Shown in pieces: positions 8,522 through 17,876 of a stretch of DNA of 64,000 nucleotides; the first letter of the stretch is position 1; every line of letters begins with the position of its first letter. Where the stretch lies: positions 1 to 64,000 of the forward strand of contig NZ_FXUL01000012.1 in NCBI RefSeq assembly GCF_900182955.1, in the 5' to 3' direction. Source of the stretch: Noviherbaspirillum suwonense (lineage in GTDB: Bacteria; Pseudomonadota; Gammaproteobacteria; Burkholderiales; Burkholderiaceae_D). Made by a program: the position numbers and the translations under genes. Below the pieces are notes generated by a model. That model was not told where the DNA came from and searched no databases. It saw only the letters and a list, made by a program, of their open reading frames with translations.

Positions 8522-9373
8522 TCAGGCCAGCGCGCGTCGCATTGCCGGCGGCGCGATGCCGAGCATCCGCCTCGCCTCGTCGGGCGTGGCGGGCCGGGCG
8601 CCGTGACGGCTGCACAGTTCCGCGGCGATCTGCACGAGCGCGGCATTGCTTGCCGCCAGACGGTCCCGGTCGATGCGCACGTTGTCTTCCAGCCCGGTCC
8701 GCACTGCGTCGCCGCCGCGCTGCAGCACCCATTCGATGACCTCGCTCTGGTGCCGCCCGATCCCGGCCGCGGTCCAGGTGGCCTCCGGCGCGAGGCGCTT
8801 CAGCACCGACAGCAGCGCGTCGAGCAGATATTCTTCGACCGGCAGCGCATTCCTGATGCCCATGACGAACTGCACATGGGGCCGCTCGTTGATCAGGCCG
8901 GCGTCCATCAGCCGGCGCATGCCATACAGGTGCGACAGGTCGAAGATCTCGATCTCGGGCAGGATGCGATGGACCTTCATGGTCGAGGCCAGCTGGTCCA
9001 CCAGCGCCGGCGCGTTTTCGTAGACGATGGTGGGGAAGTTGACGGTGCCGGTGGCGAGCGAGGCCATGTCGGGCCCGAGCGGCAGGGCCGCGCCGCGCGC
9101 ACTCTGGTCGCGGCCGCGGCCGCCGGTGGAAAACTGCACGATCATGCCGGGGCAATAGTGGCGTATGCCTTCCAGCACGCGGGCAAACAGCGCCGGATCG
9201 GAGGACGCGCTTTCATCCGGGTTCCTGACATGCAGGTGCACCAGCGTGGCGCCGGCTTCATACGCCTGGTGCGTGGATTCGATCTGCTCGGCCACGGTGA
9301 CCGGCACGGCCGGGTTGTCCTTCTTGCGTGGCACCGAGCCGGTAATGGCGACAGCGATAACGACAGGTCTCAT
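8522..9373 (-). CDS. beta-keto acid cleavage enzyme (BKACE, DUF849), possibly acting on beta-ketoadipate
   Basis: A 283-residue TIM-barrel enzyme of the BKACE family. Known members bind zinc and convert a beta-keto acid plus acetyl-CoA into acetoacetate plus a new acyl-CoA. The metal-binding HLH motif is present (GATLVHLHVRNPDE), as are the later TGTVNFP, GIGRHQ and RTGLEDNVR segments holding the family's glutamate/aspartate pair. The start at 9371-9373 (MRPVVIAVAITG) follows AGGAGAG at good spacing; longer in-frame starts lack one. It sits between benD and benK. By inference it could turn beta-ketoadipate into succinyl-CoA and acetoacetate, replacing PcaIJ and PcaF, none of which is in this window. 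The substrate is not proven by sequence. Confidence 0.85.
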   Translation of the reverse strand: MRPVVIAVAITGSVPRKKDNPAVPVTVAEQIESTHQAYEAGATLVHLHVRNPDESASSDPALFARVLEGIRHYCPGMIVQFSTGGRGRDQSARGAALPLGPDMASLATGTVNFPTIVYENAPALVDQLASTMKVHRILPEIEIFDLSHLYGMRRLMDAGLINERPHVQFVMGIRNALPVEEYLLDALLSVLKRLAPEATWTAAGIGRHQSEVIEWVLQRGGDAVRTGLEDNVRIDRDRLAASNAALVQIAAELCSRHGARPATPDEARRMLGIAPPAMRRALA

Positions 9374-9392
9374 GGGTCTCTCCTGATTGTGT

Positions 9393-9416
9393 AATACGGA
9401 TTGCTCGAATACGGAT
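9393..9416. repeat. short direct repeat before the BKACE gene
   Basis: AATACGGAT occurs twice, at 9393-9401 and 9408-9416, with a 15-base period. It lies just upstream of the BKACE ribosome binding site inside the largest gap of the operon (165 bases after benD). It could be a regulator site for an internal promoter, or chance. Confidence 0.3.
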
Positions 9417-9538
9417 CTGCGACGGCGCGGCAACGCGTCGTCATCGCCCCTGTTCCTGCGGCTGCAAGGATGCGCTGGCCCTTCGGCTGCGGCGATGTGC
9501 TTGCTCCCGATCGGGTCGCACCGGACGGGACGCAGGCG

Positions 9539-10321
9539 TCAGCCCTGGTCGCCGCCGCCGACCGGCAGCACGGTGCCGGTGATGTACGAAGCTTCGTCGG
9601 AAGCCAGGAACAGGATCGCGCCGACCTGCTCGGCTATCGTGCCGTAGCGGTGCATCAGGCTGCTGTCCACGGTCTGGTCGACGATGGCCTGGTACCAGGC
9701 TTCTTCCTGCGGCGTCAGCTTCGCGGCATTGCGCGGCACCTTGCGCGGCGGCGCTTCGGTGCCGCCCGTGGCCACCGCATTGACCCGGATGCCGTCGGCT
9801 GCATGTTCGAACGCGAGGCTGGCCGTCATCGCATTGACGCCGCCCTTGGCTGCCGCGTACGGAACGCGGTAGATGCTGCGCGTGGCGATCGACGACACAT
9901 TGACGATGGCGCCGCGCTGCCTGTCGATCATCGTCGGCAGCACCGCGTGGCAGCACCAGAGCGTGGGGAACAGCGAGCGCCGGATCTCGGCTTCGATCTG
10001 CTCTTCCCGGTAGGCCTGGAATGGCTGCGCCCAGATCGTGCCGCCGACGTTATTGATCAGCATGTCGACGCGGCCATGGGCATCCAGCGCGGCCTGCACC
10101 GCGGACTGCGCGCCGGCATAGGTTTCCAGGTCGGCCAGCACCGCGAGCGGCGCCGCACCGCAGCGGCCGGCTTCGGCTGCCACTTCGTGCAGCAGTTCGG
10201 AGCGGTCGACCAGCACCAGCTGCGCACCCTCGGCGGCGGCGCGCAGCGCCACGCCGCGGCCGATGCCCTGTGCGGCGCCGGTGACGATCATCACCTGGTT
10301 GTCAAAGCGTTTGGATTGCAT
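9539..10321 (-). CDS. benD: benzoate cis-diol dehydrogenase (SDR family)
   Basis: A 260-residue short-chain dehydrogenase. It oxidises the cis-dihydrodiol of benzoate (1,6-dihydroxycyclohexa-2,4-diene-1-carboxylate) to catechol with loss of CO2 and reduction of NAD+. Motifs in order: cofactor loop TGAAQGIG, NNVGG after the fourth strand, catalytic serine in VNVSSIA, and the YAAAKGG tyrosine/lysine pair. The long APPRKVPRNAAKLTPQE insertion near residue 195 fits BenD/XylL. It follows benC by 70 bases on the same strand and completes the conversion of benzoate to catechol. Confidence 0.93.
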   Translation of the reverse strand: MQSKRFDNQVMIVTGAAQGIGRGVALRAAAEGAQLVLVDRSELLHEVAAEAGRCGAAPLAVLADLETYAGAQSAVQAALDAHGRVDMLINNVGGTIWAQPFQAYREEQIEAEIRRSLFPTLWCCHAVLPTMIDRQRGAIVNVSSIATRSIYRVPYAAAKGGVNAMTASLAFEHAADGIRVNAVATGGTEAPPRKVPRNAAKLTPQEEAWYQAIVDQTVDSSLMHRYGTIAEQVGAILFLASDEASYITGTVLPVGGGDQG

Positions 10322-10391
10322 GGTTTTTCTCGCGGTTGAGTCAATTCAGCTTGGATCAGGCCGAGGCGACTGCGGCCTGCTGCGTCAGTGT

Positions 10392-11471
<1,080 letters not shown>

Positions 11472-11963
11472 TCAGATGTGGTAGATGTCGATCACCTGGT
11501 GGATGTAGTCGTTTTTCAGCACGACATACTTGTTCAGGATTTTCGGCGCCTCGCCGCTGAAGTCGATCACGTAGCGCGACATGCCGAAGTGACTGTAGTT
11601 GGCCTTGTAGCGATGGCTCAGCGTGTGCCAGTTGAAGCGCACGGTGCAGACGCCGGCGTCTTCGCTTTCGACTTCGACGTTGCTGATGTTGTGGCTGGTG
11701 CGCGTGCTCGGCATGGTGGCGCTGGAGCGCTCGGTCTTGATCCGGAATACCCGGTCTTCCAGCCCCTGCCGGCTCGGATAGTAGATCAGCGAAATCTCGC
11801 GCTGCGGGTCGCCGACCAGCGTGTCGTCATCGTCCCAGGAGGGCATCCAGAACACCGCATTCTGGTCGTAGCAGGCCAGCCATTCATCCCAGTGCTCATC
11901 GTCCAGCAGACGCGACTCGCGGTACAGGAAGTCGCAGATCCGGGTCCTGTCCACGGCGCTCAT
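11472..11963 (-). CDS. benB: benzoate 1,2-dioxygenase small (beta) subunit
   Basis: A 163-residue structural subunit of the aromatic-ring hydroxylating dioxygenase, with the usual layout: an N-terminal [22 protein letters not shown] helix pair followed by a cone-shaped sheet. It assembles with BenA as an alpha3beta3 hexamer. The start at 11961-11963 ([11 protein letters not shown]) overlaps the benA stop codon by four bases (ATGA type), which indicates translational coupling. The frame is open further upstream only because it overlaps benA. Confidence 0.95.
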   Translation of the reverse strand: MSAVDRTRICDFLYRESRLLDDEHWDEWLACYDQNAVFWMPSWDDDDTLVGDPQREISLIYYPSRQGLEDRVFRIKTERSSATMPSTRTSHNISNVEVESEDAGVCTVRFNWHTLSHRYKANYSHFGMSRYVIDFSGEAPKILNKYVVLKNDYIHQVIDIYHI

Positions 11964-13327
11964 TTGGCTGCTCCTTCGACGCGCAGCGCCCGCTTCATTT
12001 CCTGCAGCCAGTAGCGGTGCTGCACGGTGTACAGGCCTTCGTCCTCGGTCTTGACGCCGCTCATGACCGGCTTCAGGCCGATCGCATCCGCTGCATCGTC
12101 GGCGCCCTCGATCCAGTGCCTGGCGCCGCGCGACATGTCGTTCCATTCCAGCGCCCGGCCCGCATAGCCTTCCTGGCAGGCGCGGAATTCCTCCAGGTCG
12201 TCGGGCGTCGCCATGCCGCTGACATTGAAGAAGTCCTCGTACTGGCGGATGCGGCGCGCCCGCGCTTCATCGGATTCGCCCTTGGGCGCGATGCAGTAGA
12301 TGGTGACCTCGGTCTTGTTGACCGAGATCGGGCGCAGCAGCCGGATCTGCGAGCCGAACTGGTCCATCAGGTACACGTTCGGGTACAGGCACAGGTTGCG
12401 CGAGTGCTGGATCATCCAGTCCGCGGTCGCCTCGCCCGCGCGCTCGGCGAACTCGGCGCGGCGCGAGAAGTTCGGACGGTCTTCCGGATTGGCCCACTTG
12501 GTCCACAGCAGCAGGTGGCCGTGGTCGAACGCATAGAATCCGCCGCCCTGCTGTCCCCACTTGCCGGCATCCATCGCGCGGATGTTGTCGGCGGCGGCGT
12601 TGGCGGCCTTGCGCTGGCTGGTGGTCGCGGCGTAATTCCAGTGGACCGCCGAGACATGGTAGCCGTCGGCGCCGTTCTCGGCCTGCAGCTTCCAGTTGCC
12701 TTCGAACGTATAAGTGGACGCGCCGCGCAGCACCTCCAGGCCCTCGCTCGACTGGTCGACGATCATGTCGATGATCTTGGCCGCTTCACCGAGGAACTCG
12801 ACCAGCGGCTTGACATCGGCATTCAGGCTGCCGAACAGGAAGCCGCGGTAGGACTCGAAGCGCGCCACTTTCTTCAGGTCGTGCGAGCCTTCCTTGTTGA
12901 AGCAGTCCGGATAGCCGGCGCCTTCCGGGTCCTTGACCTTGAGCAGCTTGCCGCTGTTGTTGAAGGTCCAGCCATGGAACGGGCAGGTATAGGTCGCCAT
13001 GTTGCCGCGCTTGTGGCGGCACAGGGTCGCGCCGCGGTGGCTGCAGGCATTGATGAACGCGTTCAGCTGGCCCTGGCGGTTGCGAGCAATCACCACCGGC
13101 TGGCGGCCGATGTGCGTCGTGTAATAGTCGTTGTTGCCGGGTATCTGGCTTTCATGGGCCAGGTAGATCCAGTTGCCTTCGAAGATGTGCTTCATCTCCA
13201 GCTCGAACAGGGCCTCGTCGGTAAAGGCGCTGCGGTGCAGGCGGTAATCGCCGGTTTCATGGTTCTCGACCAGGAAATCGTCCAGGCTGCGGACGTTCTG
13301 GTTCTTGTCGGGATAGATCGGAATCAT
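11960..13327 (-). CDS. benA: benzoate 1,2-dioxygenase large (alpha) subunit
   Basis: A 455-residue catalytic subunit. It adds both atoms of O2 to benzoate to give the 1,2-cis-dihydrodiol carboxylate. The Rieske 2Fe-2S ligands are C95/H97 (NACSHRGA) and C115/H118 (CPFHGW). The mononuclear iron ligands H224 and H229 lie in [11 protein letters not shown]. The length matches BenA/XylX. It starts 35 bases after catA and overlaps benB. The continuous arrangement of cat genes before ben genes means one transcript could encode the whole route from benzoate to muconolactone. Confidence 0.96.
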   Translation of the reverse strand: MIPIYPDKNQNVRSLDDFLVENHETGDYRLHRSAFTDEALFELEMKHIFEGNWIYLAHESQIPGNNDYYTTHIGRQPVVIARNRQGQLNAFINACSHRGATLCRHKRGNMATYTCPFHGWTFNNSGKLLKVKDPEGAGYPDCFNKEGSHDLKKVARFESYRGFLFGSLNADVKPLVEFLGEAAKIIDMIVDQSSEGLEVLRGASTYTFEGNWKLQAENGADGYHVSAVHWNYAATTSQRKAANAAADNIRAMDAGKWGQQGGGFYAFDHGHLLLWTKWANPEDRPNFSRRAEFAERAGEATADWMIQHSRNLCLYPNVYLMDQFGSQIRLLRPISVNKTEVTIYCIAPKGESDEARARRIRQYEDFFNVSGMATPDDLEEFRACQEGYAGRALEWNDMSRGARHWIEGADDAADAIGLKPVMSGVKTEDEGLYTVQHRYWLQEMKRALRVEGAAK

Positions 13328-13362
13328 CGTGTGCTCCTCACTCTCTGGTCAAATCACAGGCG

Positions 13363-14283
13363 TCAGGCGGCGGCGCGGCTGCGCTCGACCTCGGCTGCCG
13401 GGGCGTTGGGCTTGTCGGCCAGCAGGTGGAAGTCGAAATCGATGCTGGCAAACGGCTTGCCTGTTTCACGGCGCGCAATTTCCGCCGCGTCGGTCACATG
13501 CGTGACCTTGGGCACCAGGCCTTCACGGCTGGCGAAGGCGAAGTCGTCCCACAGGTATTCGTCGCCGTCGATGTTGATCTGCGTGGTCAGCTTGCGCTGG
13601 CCCGGCGCGGTGACGAAGAAGTGGATATGCGCGGGGCGGCGGCCATGGCGGCCCAGCTTGTCCAGCAACTGCTGGGTCGAGCCGTCCGGCGGGCAGCCGT
13701 AGCCCATCGGCACGATGCTGCGGAACTGGTAGCGGCCCCTGGCATCGGTGACGATGGTGCGGCGCAGGTTGAACGGCGACTGGGTCTTGTCGAAGAACGA
13801 GTAATTGCCCATCAGGTTCGCATGCCACACCTCGACCGTGGCGTTCGGCACCGGCTTGCCGTCGGCGCCATAGACGGTGCCCTGCATGAACAGCGGCTCG
13901 GCGTCCTTTTCTTCGCTGCCGTCGTCAAGCCGCGCAAAGCCCTGCGACACTGGTGCGCCGGCCACGTACAGCGGGCCTTCGATGGTGCGCGGGGTGCCGC
14001 CGGTCAGACCGGCGCGGGCTTCGGCTTCGTCGGCCCGGATATCCAGGAAACGCTCCAGTCCGAGGCCTGGGGCAAGCAGGCCGAGCTCGTGCCTCGCACC
14101 AGCCTCCGCCAGGAATTCGATGCCCTTCCAGACTTCGCTGGGCTGCAGGTCCAGGTCCTCGATCGCCTTGAACAGGTCGCCGACCAGGCGTACCACCACC
14201 TGCTGGACGCGCTTGTCGACCGGGCCCCTGGCGGTGTCGACGATGAAGTTGTTGACCAGCTTGTCGATATCGGAATGGTTCAT
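13363..14283 (-). CDS. catA: catechol 1,2-dioxygenase (intradiol, ortho cleavage)
   Basis: A 306-residue non-haem Fe(III) enzyme that opens catechol to cis,cis-muconate. The helical N-terminal linker (residues 1-100) is followed by the intradiol beta-sandwich. The iron ligands are visible as Y161 (GNYSFF), Y195 (PMGYGCPP), H219 and H221 (PAHIHFF). It lies between catC and benA with gaps of 53 and 35 bases. The start ATG at 14281-14283 follows GAGATCC on the minus strand. Confidence 0.96.
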   Translation of the reverse strand: MNHSDIDKLVNNFIVDTARGPVDKRVQQVVVRLVGDLFKAIEDLDLQPSEVWKGIEFLAEAGARHELGLLAPGLGLERFLDIRADEAEARAGLTGGTPRTIEGPLYVAGAPVSQGFARLDDGSEEKDAEPLFMQGTVYGADGKPVPNATVEVWHANLMGNYSFFDKTQSPFNLRRTIVTDARGRYQFRSIVPMGYGCPPDGSTQQLLDKLGRHGRRPAHIHFFVTAPGQRKLTTQINIDGDEYLWDDFAFASREGLVPKVTHVTDAAEIARRETGKPFASIDFDFHLLADKPNAPAAEVERSRAAA

Positions 14284-14336
14284 TTCGGATCTCCTCGTTG
14301 AATGGATAGTCTTGCTGCGGGTAGGTAGGCGGCGAC

Positions 14337-14627
14337 TCAGCGGTCGCCGTCACGGATCGATGACGGATGGCGCAGCAGAGCCATCACCTCGATCTGCATG
14401 AAGGGGAACAGCGGCAGCATCGACAGCACCGCATGCAGCTCGTCGTTGTCCCGGACATCGAAAATGCTGACGTTCGAGTACTGGCCGGCAATGCGCCACA
14501 GGTGACGCCAGGTGCCGGCTTGCTGCAGTTCGGCGGCGCGGGCTTTTTCAACGCGCTTGAGTTCGGCCGCCTTTTCCTCGGGCATGTCATGAGGCAGACG
14601 GACATCCATGCGGACGTGGAACAGCAT
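14337..14627 (-). CDS. catC: muconolactone delta-isomerase
   Basis: A 96-residue enzyme with the standard CatC pattern: MLFHVRMDVRLP at the start, a helix KAAELKRVEKARAAELQQAG, then WRHLWRIAGQYSNVSIFDV and the LSMLPLFPFMQIEV core. It converts muconolactone to beta-ketoadipate enol-lactone and forms a decameric ring in known members. The adjacent catB gene supplies its substrate. No enol-lactone hydrolase (catD/pcaD) gene follows in this window. Confidence 0.95.
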   Translation of the reverse strand: MLFHVRMDVRLPHDMPEEKAAELKRVEKARAAELQQAGTWRHLWRIAGQYSNVSIFDVRDNDELHAVLSMLPLFPFMQIEVMALLRHPSSIRDGDR

Positions 14628-14674
14628 GATCGGATCCTCCGGTGTGATCGGTTAATAATTGATTGGGTAAAGGC

Positions 14675-15784
14675 CTAGCGGCGGCGCAGCGCGTCAAGCC
14701 TGTCCATGTCGACCTGTATGCCGAGGCCCGGGCCGGTCGGCACCTGCAGCATGAAGTCGCGGTAGACCAGCGGCTCGGCCAGGATCTCCTGGGTCAGCAG
14801 CAGCGGGCCAAACAGCTCGGTGCCAAAGGACAGGTCGTCGAAGGTCGAAAACAGGTGGGCCGAGGCGGCGGTGCCGACGGCGCCTTCGAGCATGGTGCCG
14901 CCATACAGGCTCACGCCGGCCAGCTGCGCGATGTCGGCGGCCAGGCGGGCCGGCACCAGGCCGCCGGACTGGGCAATCTTGATCGCGAAGACGCTCGCGG
15001 CGGCTTCGCCCACCAGGGACAATGCCGACAGCGGGCCCTTCAGCGCCTCGTCGGCCATCATCGGCACGGTGAAGCGGCGCGACAGCCTGGCCAGCGCGGC
15101 GCTCTGTTCCGAACGTACCGGCTGTTCGATCAAGTCGATGCCGCCGGCTTGCAGCGCGGCGATGCCCTGCTGCGCCTCCAGTTCGGACCATGCCATGTTG
15201 ACGTCGACCCGGATGCTGACCGCGTCGCCCAGCGCCTTCTTGATGGCCAGCACATGCCGCACGTCGTCCTCGACGCTCCTTGCGCCGATCTTGAGCTTGA
15301 AGATGCGGTGCCGGCGCTGCTCCAGCATTGCTTCGGCTTCGGCGATGTCTTTCCTGGTGTCGCCGCTGGCCAGGGTCCAGGCCACGGGCAGCGCATCGCG
15401 CAGCCGCCCGCCGAGCAGGTCGCTGACCGGGACGCCAAGCCGCTTGCCCTGGGCGTCCATCAATGCGGTTTCGATCGCGCACTTGGCGAAGCGGTTGCCC
15501 TGTATGACCTTGCGCACCCTGGCCATGCAGGCGGCGACATTGTCTGCCGTCATGCCCAGCAGCAGCGGCGCGATATGGGTGTCGATATTGACCTTGATGC
15601 TTTCCGGGCTTTCGTCGCCGTAGTTCAGGCCGCCGATGGTGGTCGCCTCGCCCCAGCCTTCGATGCCGTCGCGGCAGCGTATGCGCACCAGCACCAGCGT
15701 CTGCGACTGCATCGTCGCGACCGAGAGTTTGTGGGCGCGGACGGTCGGGATGTCGGCGAGGATCGTTTCAATTGCTTGGATCAT
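14675..15784 (-). CDS. catB: muconate cycloisomerase
   Basis: A 369-residue enolase-superfamily enzyme that closes cis,cis-muconate to muconolactone. Visible are the KxK base motif (FKLKIGARS), the three metal ligands in RVDVNMAW, DLIEQP and MADE, and the lysine in FAIKIAQSGG. It is the first gene of the minus-strand cat-ben series and is divergent from catR/benM, 108 bases away, the classical arrangement for muconate-induced control. Confidence 0.95.
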   Translation of the reverse strand: MIQAIETILADIPTVRAHKLSVATMQSQTLVLVRIRCRDGIEGWGEATTIGGLNYGDESPESIKVNIDTHIAPLLLGMTADNVAACMARVRKVIQGNRFAKCAIETALMDAQGKRLGVPVSDLLGGRLRDALPVAWTLASGDTRKDIAEAEAMLEQRRHRIFKLKIGARSVEDDVRHVLAIKKALGDAVSIRVDVNMAWSELEAQQGIAALQAGGIDLIEQPVRSEQSAALARLSRRFTVPMMADEALKGPLSALSLVGEAAASVFAIKIAQSGGLVPARLAADIAQLAGVSLYGGTMLEGAVGTAASAHLFSTFDDLSFGTELFGPLLLTQEILAEPLVYRDFMLQVPTGPGLGIQVDMDRLDALRRR

Positions 15785-15862
15785 GGTAGTCAGGTATAAC
15801 CCGGTGAATTGCTGGTATTCGTAGAATAGATAGCCGCCATAAGCGCGTCCAACACCGATTCA

Positions 15863-15888
15863 GTATTTTTTTCATACCTAAAAGGTAT
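15863..15888. promoter_or_regulatory. CatR/BenM operator: three alternating half-sites
   Basis: GTAT (15863-15866), ATAC (15874-15877) and GTAT (15885-15888) are each separated by exactly 7 bases. The right pair forms ATAC-N7-GTAT, the recognition pattern known for the LysR regulators BenM and CatM of Acinetobacter. The site lies in the catR-catB gap and ends four bases before the catR start codon, so binding should both activate catB and restrain catR. Confidence 0.75.
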
Positions 15889-15892
15889 TCCC

Positions 15893-16813
15893 ATGGAGCT
15901 ACGGCACTTGCGCTACTTCGTGGCGGTTGCCGAGGAACGCAACTTCACGCGCGCGGCCGAACGGCTGCACATTGCCCAGCCGCCGTTGAGCCGGCAGATC
16001 CAGCAGCTCGAGGAAATGGTCGGCGTCGCGCTGGTGGTGCGCGGCTCGCGCCCGCTTGAACTGACCGAGGCCGGGCACTTCTTTTACGGCCATGCAGTGC
16101 AGCTGCTGGCGCAGGGCGCGGAAGTGCTGTCGATGACCCGGCGCATCGGCAAGATCGAGCGCAAGTTTTCCATCGGCTTTGTCGGCTCCACGCTTTTCGG
16201 CTTTCTGCCAGAGGTCGTGCGCCGTTTCAAGGCAGCGCAGCCGACCACCGAGGTGACGCTGCATGAGATGACGACCATGGAGCAGATCAAGGGTCTGAAG
16301 GAGGGCCGCATCGATGTCGGGATCGGGCGCATCCGGCATGAAGACCCGAACATCCGCCGCATCCTGCTGCGCGAGGAAGCGCTGATCGCAGCCTTGCCGA
16401 TGGGCCATCCGCTGAGCTTCCTGGACCGCGGCCTTTACCTGCGCGAGTTCGTCAACGACAAGCTGATCGTGTTCCCCAAGACGCCGCGTCCGAGCTTCGC
16501 CGACCAGGTCCTGGCTGCTTTCCGCGACCACGGGCTGTCGCCGGTCGATACCCTGGAGGTAAGGGAGCTGCAGGTGGCGCTGGGACTGGTCGCCGCCGGG
16601 ATGGGCGTGTCCATCGTCCCGAAAAGCGTGCTTGGCCTGAAGCGCAGTGATGTCTGCTACAAGCCGATGGATGAGCCGAACCTGACTTCGCCCATCATCA
16701 TGAGCATCCGCGCGCTGGACAAATCGGAAGCCATCCGCTCCCTGCTCGACCTCATCTACAGCCTGTACCGATCGGAAGGCGTCCCGCATACGCAGGAAAC
16801 GCTGGACGACTGA
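15893..16813 (+). CDS. catR: CatR/BenM-type LysR regulator of the benzoate/catechol genes
   Basis: A 306-residue LysR activator. The N-terminal winged helix-turn-helix (MELRHLRYFVAVAEERNFTRAAERLHIAQ, PPLSRQIQQLEEMVG) is near-identical in pattern to CatR/BenM/CatM proteins. The effector domain contains the RPSFADQVL and GLVAAGMGVSIVPKS segments. Family members respond to cis,cis-muconate and, in BenM, also to benzoate. It is divergent from catB with an ATAC-N7-GTAT operator in between. It cannot be said from sequence whether it senses muconate alone or both effectors. Confidence 0.88.
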   Translation: MELRHLRYFVAVAEERNFTRAAERLHIAQPPLSRQIQQLEEMVGVALVVRGSRPLELTEAGHFFYGHAVQLLAQGAEVLSMTRRIGKIERKFSIGFVGSTLFGFLPEVVRRFKAAQPTTEVTLHEMTTMEQIKGLKEGRIDVGIGRIRHEDPNIRRILLREEALIAALPMGHPLSFLDRGLYLREFVNDKLIVFPKTPRPSFADQVLAAFRDHGLSPVDTLEVRELQVALGLVAAGMGVSIVPKSVLGLKRSDVCYKPMDEPNLTSPIIMSIRALDKSEAIRSLLDLIYSLYRSEGVPHTQETLDD

Positions 16814-16843
16814 GCGGGCGGGCTGCCGCTGCGGCCCATGCTG

Positions 16844-17743
16844 TCATTCGCCGAAATGGCGATGCGCAAAGTCGCGGAACGCGTCCACCACCGGCAATTC
16901 GCTGCGCCCGGCCACGCTTGCCAGCGCATACCGGCCCAGCCGCTCCGCGTGCGGCGCCACCTGTATTTCCCTGACGCGGCCTTCCTCGATGCGTGACTTC
17001 GCGCACCGGAAGATCCCGAAGAACACGGCTTCCGTGGTTTCAACGATGTCGAGCAGGCTGGGGATATCCTCGCTGCTGATGGTCATCAGGCGCGTCGGGT
17101 GGGCATTGGCGCCCAGCTCGACGACCAGGCCGCGGCTGATTTCGTCGCTGAGCGGCGTCGAGATCACTGGATGTTCGCGCAGCATGGACAGGTCGATCGA
17201 GGCGTAATCCAGCAGCGGGTGACCGGCGCGGCACAGGAAGCCGCCCCGCAGCGGCGGAAGCAATGCCACGTCCAGGTCCGGCGATGAGGGCAGGGCGCGC
17301 AGGTCGACCGCGATGATGTCCACCGTCTCGCTGCGCAGCGCCTGCACGAGCAGGTCGACCGAGCCGCGGGACACGTTGACCTGGACCCTGGGATAGGCGG
17401 CCGCCATCTGGCGCAGGAACGGCGTCATCAGGATGGCGGCCGGCGTCGGACCGAAGCCGACGCTGATCGTGCCCAGCGACCCGTCTTTCAGTTGCGCCAC
17501 GCTGCGCCGCAGTTCGGCCGTCTCCGACAGGATGCGCCGGGCGCTCTGCTCCACCTGGCGCCCGTAGGCTGTCAGCGTATTGCGCCGTCCCTTCCGGTCT
17601 ATCAGGGGTACGCCCAATTCCTGCTCCAGCGCCTGCAAGCTGCGGCTCAGGGCCGGTTGTGTCAGGAACAATGCGTCGGCTGCCTTGCGGAACGACTGGT
17701 GCTCGGCCAGGGCGAGCAGGTAGCGCAGGTGGTGCAGGTCCAT
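16844..17743 (-). CDS. LysR family regulator divergent from an amidohydrolase
   Basis: A 299-residue LysR regulator with the N-terminal helix-turn-helix MDLHHLRYLLALAEHQSFRKAADALFLTQPALS and a periplasmic-binding-like effector domain (SVGFGPTPAAILMTPFL, FRCAKSRIEEG). It converges on catR with a 30-base gap and is divergent from the M20 amidohydrolase at 17877, which it probably controls. A 14-base palindrome lies in the shared promoter region. The inducer is unknown; a hydrolysis product or substrate of the amidohydrolase is the simplest guess. Confidence 0.85.
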   Translation of the reverse strand: MDLHHLRYLLALAEHQSFRKAADALFLTQPALSRSLQALEQELGVPLIDRKGRRNTLTAYGRQVEQSARRILSETAELRRSVAQLKDGSLGTISVGFGPTPAAILMTPFLRQMAAAYPRVQVNVSRGSVDLLVQALRSETVDIIAVDLRALPSSPDLDVALLPPLRGGFLCRAGHPLLDYASIDLSMLREHPVISTPLSDEISRGLVVELGANAHPTRLMTISSEDIPSLLDIVETTEAVFFGIFRCAKSRIEEGRVREIQVAPHAERLGRYALASVAGRSELPVVDAFRDFAHRHFGE

Positions 17744-17772
17744 CCATTACTCCAGGTAATCAGATATGCGCT

Positions 17773-17786
17773 TCTAATGCATTAGA
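17773..17786. promoter_or_regulatory. candidate LysR operator palindrome
   Basis: TCTAATGCATTAGA is a perfect 14-base palindrome in the 133-base gap between the divergent LysR and amidohydrolase genes. Its spacing is near the T-N11-A pattern of LysR sites, and the flanks add partial outer symmetry (ATGCG/CGCAT). Confidence 0.5.
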
Positions 17787-17876
17787 CGCATGGTAATCGA
17801 AAGCGTATCGTTTGCAGCGCTGCCAGACCGCACGCCGATGCCGGCAGGCCCCGGACATTAACGAAGGAGACGAGCA

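Noticed and set aside
12017-13702. 561-codon plus-strand frame opposite benA and catA
   Set aside because: A shadow of the benzoate dioxygenase and catechol dioxygenase genes; its composition is dominated by Val/Ala/Arg/His without domains.
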